Shown: one piece after another, positions 5,784-8,620 of the stretch | Numbering within the stretch: position 1 is the first letter of the stretch | How the letters are laid out: the number at the start of each line of letters is the position of its first letter | Origin: Simkania negevensis | GTDB lineage: Bacteria; Chlamydiota; Chlamydiia; Chlamydiales; Simkaniaceae | Direction: 5' to 3' | DNA length: 8,620 nt | NCBI GenBank assembly: GCA_016191565.1 | Contig: JACPWA010000180.1 | Location: 1-8,620 of the forward strand | Notes under the pieces: model-generated | Seen by the model: the letters and a program-made list of their open reading frames with translations, nothing else | Told to the model about the DNA's origin: nothing | Databases searched by the model: none | Program-made: the position numbers and the translations under genes

Positions 5784-6806
5784 ATGACTATCGAAGAAAC
5801 GAAAAGCGAGAGATTCTGGAATCTTCATCCAGAAAAAATCCGTAGCCATTTAGAGTCCTATTGTTCCAATGGACGCAAGCAGTTTAAGAAAATCATTCGT
5901 TCTTATATTTTTCTCCATCTCTTTTTTATTGCTCTCCTCTTTACAGAAACGATCGGATTCTGTCTCCTCCTTGCTCTTTTCTCTGTTTCTACTTTGATTG
6001 CCTTCTCTTTAGCAGGGATTGTCCTTACAGGATTTACCTACTTGATCCTTCTTCTCTACTTTCAAACTAAAAAACCAGAAGAATTTCTAAGGCTTAGAAA
6101 CTGGTTCCTCAAAATGTGTCGAGAAGAGCTCCCAAGTCAGATCGAACAAACCGACTATCACCTATCCATTGCTAATGCTGCCTATCGCTTTGCTTCCCAC
6201 CTCTCTCAAGAAGAAACTCCTGGACTTAACATGGGCCCTGTAAATCTCCTAATGAAGCGCTTTTCTAACCATTGCCTTCAGAAGGACATTCACAAAATGA
6301 AGGAAATCCTCCTTTTTGTTTCGATTAATGAGCACATCCAGGTAATTAAAAATACTCCGACTAGTCTAGAGGCACATGCTTCTTTAGCTAATGCCTATAT
6401 CGCCCTTTCTCGCCTCTATAAGAGCTCAGATGAACTCCCCATAAAAAGGGGAGAAGAAGCAGAGTTTAAAGCTTCAATAGAAAAGGCACTGCAAGAGTTT
6501 AAAATTATCGATTATTATTCCCCAAATGATCCGTGGACATATGCGCAGCTTGCTTCCTGTTACCATGAACTCCAGATGTATGGAGAAGAGATGGGGGCCT
6601 ATGAGATAATCTTAAAGCTTTGTCCTAATGATAAAGAGGTGATGTTCCGTCTTGGGATCCTCTACTTTCAGCAAGGGCAGAGTGCGCAAGCGCTCGAAAT
6701 TTACGACCAGCTTAAAAAAGCAAACTTTTCTAGGGCAGATGAGCTGATTGATTTCTATGACGCTGATTCTTCTCCGTCTGATTCAAGACAGTTTTTTGCC
6801 ATCTAA
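5784..6806 (+). CDS. membrane protein with N-terminal double hydrophobic hairpin and TPR-like C-terminal domain
   Basis: This is a 340-residue protein of no family I can name. Residues 1-40 are polar and basic near the membrane (RKQFKKIIRS). Residues about 41-63 and 66-93 are two long hydrophobic segments with a very short link, forming a hairpin. Residues from about 95 onward are soluble and helical. TPR-like helix pairs are visible around 195-213 (EAHASLANAYIALSRLY), 249-281 (DPWTYAQLASCYHELQMYGE) and 284-316 (KEVMFRLGILYFQQGQSAQA), with typical A/L/Y/G spacing. TPR domains bind other proteins. With both ends on the same side, the hairpin would anchor the TPR part in the cytoplasm, or, if secreted, on the host face of an inclusion. 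The start has no Shine-Dalgarno, so it is somewhat uncertain. The stop codon shares its last A with the foldback that follows. Confidence 0.82.
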   Translation: MTIEETKSERFWNLHPEKIRSHLESYCSNGRKQFKKIIRSYIFLHLFFIALLFTETIGFCLLLALFSVSTLIAFSLAGIVLTGFTYLILLLYFQTKKPEEFLRLRNWFLKMCREELPSQIEQTDYHLSIANAAYRFASHLSQEETPGLNMGPVNLLMKRFSNHCLQKDIHKMKEILLFVSINEHIQVIKNTPTSLEAHASLANAYIALSRLYKSSDELPIKRGEEAEFKASIEKALQEFKIIDYYSPNDPWTYAQLASCYHELQMYGEEMGAYEIILKLCPNDKEVMFRLGILYFQQGQSAQALEIYDQLKKANFSRADELIDFYDADSSPSDSRQFFAI

Positions 6807-6966
6807 TACCGAACACAATTAGAAATTGCAGTTTTAAACGCGTCAAAGTTCTCGGGAATCGATGATCACAAGCTAGCTAATATTAGAAATATAAGCCAAC
6901 TTGTGATCATCGATTCGCGAGGCTTTCACGCAGCTTAAAACTGCAATTTCTAATTGTGTTCGGTAT
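6806..6966. repeat. foldback (MITE-like) element A, 161 bp
   Basis: A perfect 32-base inverted repeat (6806-6837 and 6935-6966, beginning ATACCGAACACAATTAGAAA) encloses arms that keep pairing inward with few mismatches: TCGATGATCACAAG at 6859-6872 pairs with CTTGTGATCATCGA at 6901-6914. Arms are about 67 bases with a loop of about 28 bases, so the whole element is one long hairpin. The ends read TA-CCG and CGG-TA, compatible with a TA target duplication as in IS630/mariner-type elements. It has no coding capacity. If transcribed it would form a strong hairpin and could act as a terminator for the preceding gene. Mobility is inference. Confidence 0.8.
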
Positions 6967-6967
6967 A

Positions 6968-7130
6968 ATACTAAATGTAAGAAATAAAATGACTAAATTA
7001 GTTCGAATAATGTGACAAGTTTGAGAGGTCTTTTCGAAGCTTATGTTTTTAAACATTAGCGAGAAAAGATCTCTCAAAGATGACATGTTAGGCGATCCAA
7101 TTTAGTCATTTTATTTCTTACATTTAGTAT
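6968..7130. repeat. foldback (MITE-like) element B, 163 bp
   Basis: A perfect 32-base inverted repeat (6968-6999 and 7099-7130, beginning ATACTAAATGTAAGAAAT) encloses further pairing arms: TTTGAGAGGTCTTTTCG from 7020 matches the complement of the segment ending at 7078 with one substitution before a small indel. At the centre, ATGTTT (7043-7048) and AAACAT (7051-7056) pair around TT. It has the same size, repeat length and ATAC terminus as element A but a different sequence, and is separated from it by one base. The outer 23 bases recur at 5053-5075. It has no coding capacity. It is probably a non-autonomous mobile element or a duplicated regulatory hairpin. Confidence 0.8.
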
Positions 7131-7236
7131 AAATCCGTTATGGCTCAATGCAGGTGAAAAGTTGGTTTATCCAAATCTTTGCTAAATATCTGCACTCAAA
7201 GTATACTCCAAAAAAATTGTAAGGTATATTTTCAAT

Positions 7237-7296
7237 TGGACTTTGGACATTTTCTACCGAGCTTCTACTAGAAATATCGGTAAAAAATAAAGTCCA
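7237..7296. repeat. small nested hairpin upstream of the secreted helical-repeat gene
   Basis: Three nested inverted repeats share a centre: TGGACTTT (7237-7244) with AAAGTCCA (7289-7296), TACCGA (7255-7260) with TCGGTA (7277-7282), and TTCTA-C-TAGAA (7263-7273). An internal bulge lies between the outer and middle stems. It ends 37 bases before the ATG at 7334, so it could be a leader-RNA structure, a terminator of upstream readthrough, or a decayed third foldback. The rest of the 7131-7333 spacer shows nothing I can name. Confidence 0.6.
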
Positions 7297-7333
7297 GTTT
7301 ACACTAAATGTCAACAGAATAAGGGTTCAATTC

Positions 7334-8620
7334 ATGTTTAAATTAGCTATTACTCAGACAGTATGGATGCTTTCTTTTTTCTTCTTCTTACAAGGCAGTT
7401 TACCTGCTGAGGAAAACAAAAAAGGAAATGCAGCTCAAGTCTCCTCTGATGAAGAGGCTTTTTTAATTCGGCGCATCGCAGAATTTTGGAAAGATGGCGA
7501 TTATAGCATTGTCAAGACGCAAATTCTCGAGTTTTTCGACAAATTTCCACAGAGCCAGCACAAGGGATTTTTCTACGGAATTCTCGGCGATATTTATGTG
7601 CAGGAAAAAGCTTTTGAAAAAGCTTTAAATACTTATCATCAGATTAAAGATCCAAAAACTGTAGAAAAAATCCTCCTGAATAAACTTCATTGCTACTATG
7701 AACTCGATCAATTTCAACAACTGACAAAAGAGGCTGCACCTTACCTCACAGCTAAATCTGAAGAGATTGAAGGGAGAAAACAAGAGCTTCACTTTCTCCT
7801 TGCAGAAGGTTTTTTTAGGCAAGCACTTACAGAACAGGACCCGCAACAGAAAGAGGCTTTGGCCAAAAAGGCTAAACCTCTTTACGAAAAGCTAGCAGGA
7901 ACCTCCTATGAAGAAACTTCTCAATATGCGATTGCAGAGATCTACGCTATCCTTGGAGAAAATGAAAAAGCAGCAGGAGCCTATGTTGCACTTACTGTCA
8001 GCCACCCAGAAATGAAAGAAGATCTCCTTTTTCAAGCAGCTACTCTTCAGGCTCACTTTGATCCGGCAAAAGCAGTCGATACTTTCCATCAAGTAGTAGA
8101 AATCAGAGGAAACAGAGTGAAAGAAGCTACCTTTAATCTTGCTGTCCTTCTCTATCAAACAGGACGCTATGAGGAACTCGCTCAGAAAGGGGAGAGTATC
8201 AGTTCTGATATTCCTGCTGAATCTCGCTCCACTTTTGATTTTATCCTTGGCAAGAGCTTCTTCGCCTTAGAAGACTATAAAAAATCGGTGGATCCGATGG
8301 AAAGATTCATTGACTCTCAATATGTTCCGGGGGACCAACTGAAAAATGGCCTTCTTACCCAGATGACCTCTGCTTATAAGCTTACTAATGAGCCTCTTTT
8401 TAACCGCTCTTTTGAAAAATTTGACATGCTATTCCCTAAAGACGTTGAAATGCCCAAGGCAATTTTTATGCATGCAATGCTTTTAAAAGAGGAGGGAGCA
8501 TCGAGTAGAGCTGATGAAAGAATGCAGGTCATTAAAGAAAAATATAAAGAATTCTCTTCCCAAGAGAATGTGATTTTTGAATATGGACTCATCTCGCATC
8601 AAAATGAAAGATGGTTTGAT
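7334..8620 (+). CDS. secreted helical-repeat (TPR-like) protein, 3' truncated by the window
   Basis: The frame is open from the ATG at 7334 to the window edge, giving 429 residues. Residues 1-25 form a Sec signal peptide (MFKLAITQTVWMLSFFFFLQ, then GSLPA and probable cleavage before EENKK), with no lipobox Cys. The mature part is a continuous series of helix pairs with TPR-like spacing, for example FYGILGDIYVQEKAFEKALN (about residues 80-99), SQYAIAEIYAILGENEKAAG (197-216), EATFNLAVLLYQTGRYEELA (265-284) and ILGKSFFALEDYKKSVDPM (305-323). It is therefore expected in the periplasm or outer membrane, as a protein-binding scaffold comparable to envelope assembly TPR proteins; no specific partner can be read. 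AAGGG at 7321-7325 is a suitable ribosome binding site. It is not in any small overlapping operon here: two foldbacks and a hairpin separate it from the preceding gene. Confidence 0.88.
   Translation, partial: MFKLAITQTVWMLSFFFFLQGSLPAEENKKGNAAQVSSDEEAFLIRRIAEFWKDGDYSIVKTQILEFFDKFPQSQHKGFFYGILGDIYVQEKAFEKALNTYHQIKDPKTVEKILLNKLHCYYELDQFQQLTKEAAPYLTAKSEEIEGRKQELHFLLAEGFFRQALTEQDPQQKEALAKKAKPLYEKLAGTSYEETSQYAIAEIYAILGENEKAAGAYVALTVSHPEMKEDLLFQAATLQAHFDPAKAVDTFHQVVEIRGNRVKEATFNLAVLLYQTGRYEELAQKGESISSDIPAESRSTFDFILGKSFFALEDYKKSVDPMERFIDSQYVPGDQLKNGLLTQMTSAYKLTNEPLFNRSFEKFDMLFPKDVEMPKAIFMHAMLLKEEGASSRADERMQVIKEKYKEFSSQENVIFEYGLISHQNERWFD

Noticed and set aside
6806..7130. CRISPR array or structured RNA gene in the repeat-rich spacer
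   Set aside because: The repeats are inverted pairs, not direct repeats with spacers, and no tRNA or known RNA motif could be read in them.
7625..8592. Three minus-strand open frames of 72-88 codons
   Set aside because: They lie opposite the secreted helical-repeat gene, which is open for 429 codons with a signal peptide and ribosome binding site; no start signals were seen for the minus-strand frames.

Overview
The window looks like a piece of a chlamydial chromosome, most likely from an environmental lineage (Parachlamydiales or Simkania-like) rather than Chlamydia proper. This rests on three things: a tonB/tolA-like end, tolB, pal and a coiled-coil/LysM lipoprotein in that order, which I recall from chlamydial genomes; a protein with the bilobed hydrophobic domain of inclusion membrane (Inc) proteins; and moderate-to-low GC with very AT-rich spacers. 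The genus was not tested by any search.

Layout. Positions 1-3009 (+) are a Tol-Pal type envelope operon: the 3' end of a TonB/TolA-like gene overlaps tolB, then come pal and a lipoprotein with a coiled coil and LysM domain, with gaps of only 22-25 bases. These products would link the outer membrane, the periplasmic TolB propeller and peptidoglycan. Positions 2963-4030 (-) hold a convergent gene for a 355-residue candidate Inc protein whose 3' end overlaps the LysM gene by 47 bases. A 254-base AT-rich divergent spacer separates it from an OmpR/PhoB-type response regulator (4285-5007, +) with an intact phospho-acceptor and no adjacent kinase. Next is a small glycine-zipper lipoprotein (5186-5629, +) ending in a clear intrinsic terminator, then a membrane-anchored TPR-like protein (5784-6806, +).

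Positions 6807-7333 contain no gene. They hold two complete foldback elements of 161 and 163 bp, each with perfect 32-bp terminal inverted repeats and palindromic through its whole length, lying one base apart, followed by a smaller nested hairpin. The first begins on the last base of the stop codon of the TPR-like gene. The end of the second also occurs alone at 5053-5075. The window closes inside a secreted helical-repeat (TPR-like) protein (7334 to beyond 8620, +).

The least ordinary items are the candidate Inc protein, which carries at least seven tandem 11-residue repeats just after its hydrophobic domain, and the paired foldback elements. No RNA gene, CRISPR array or transposase was seen.
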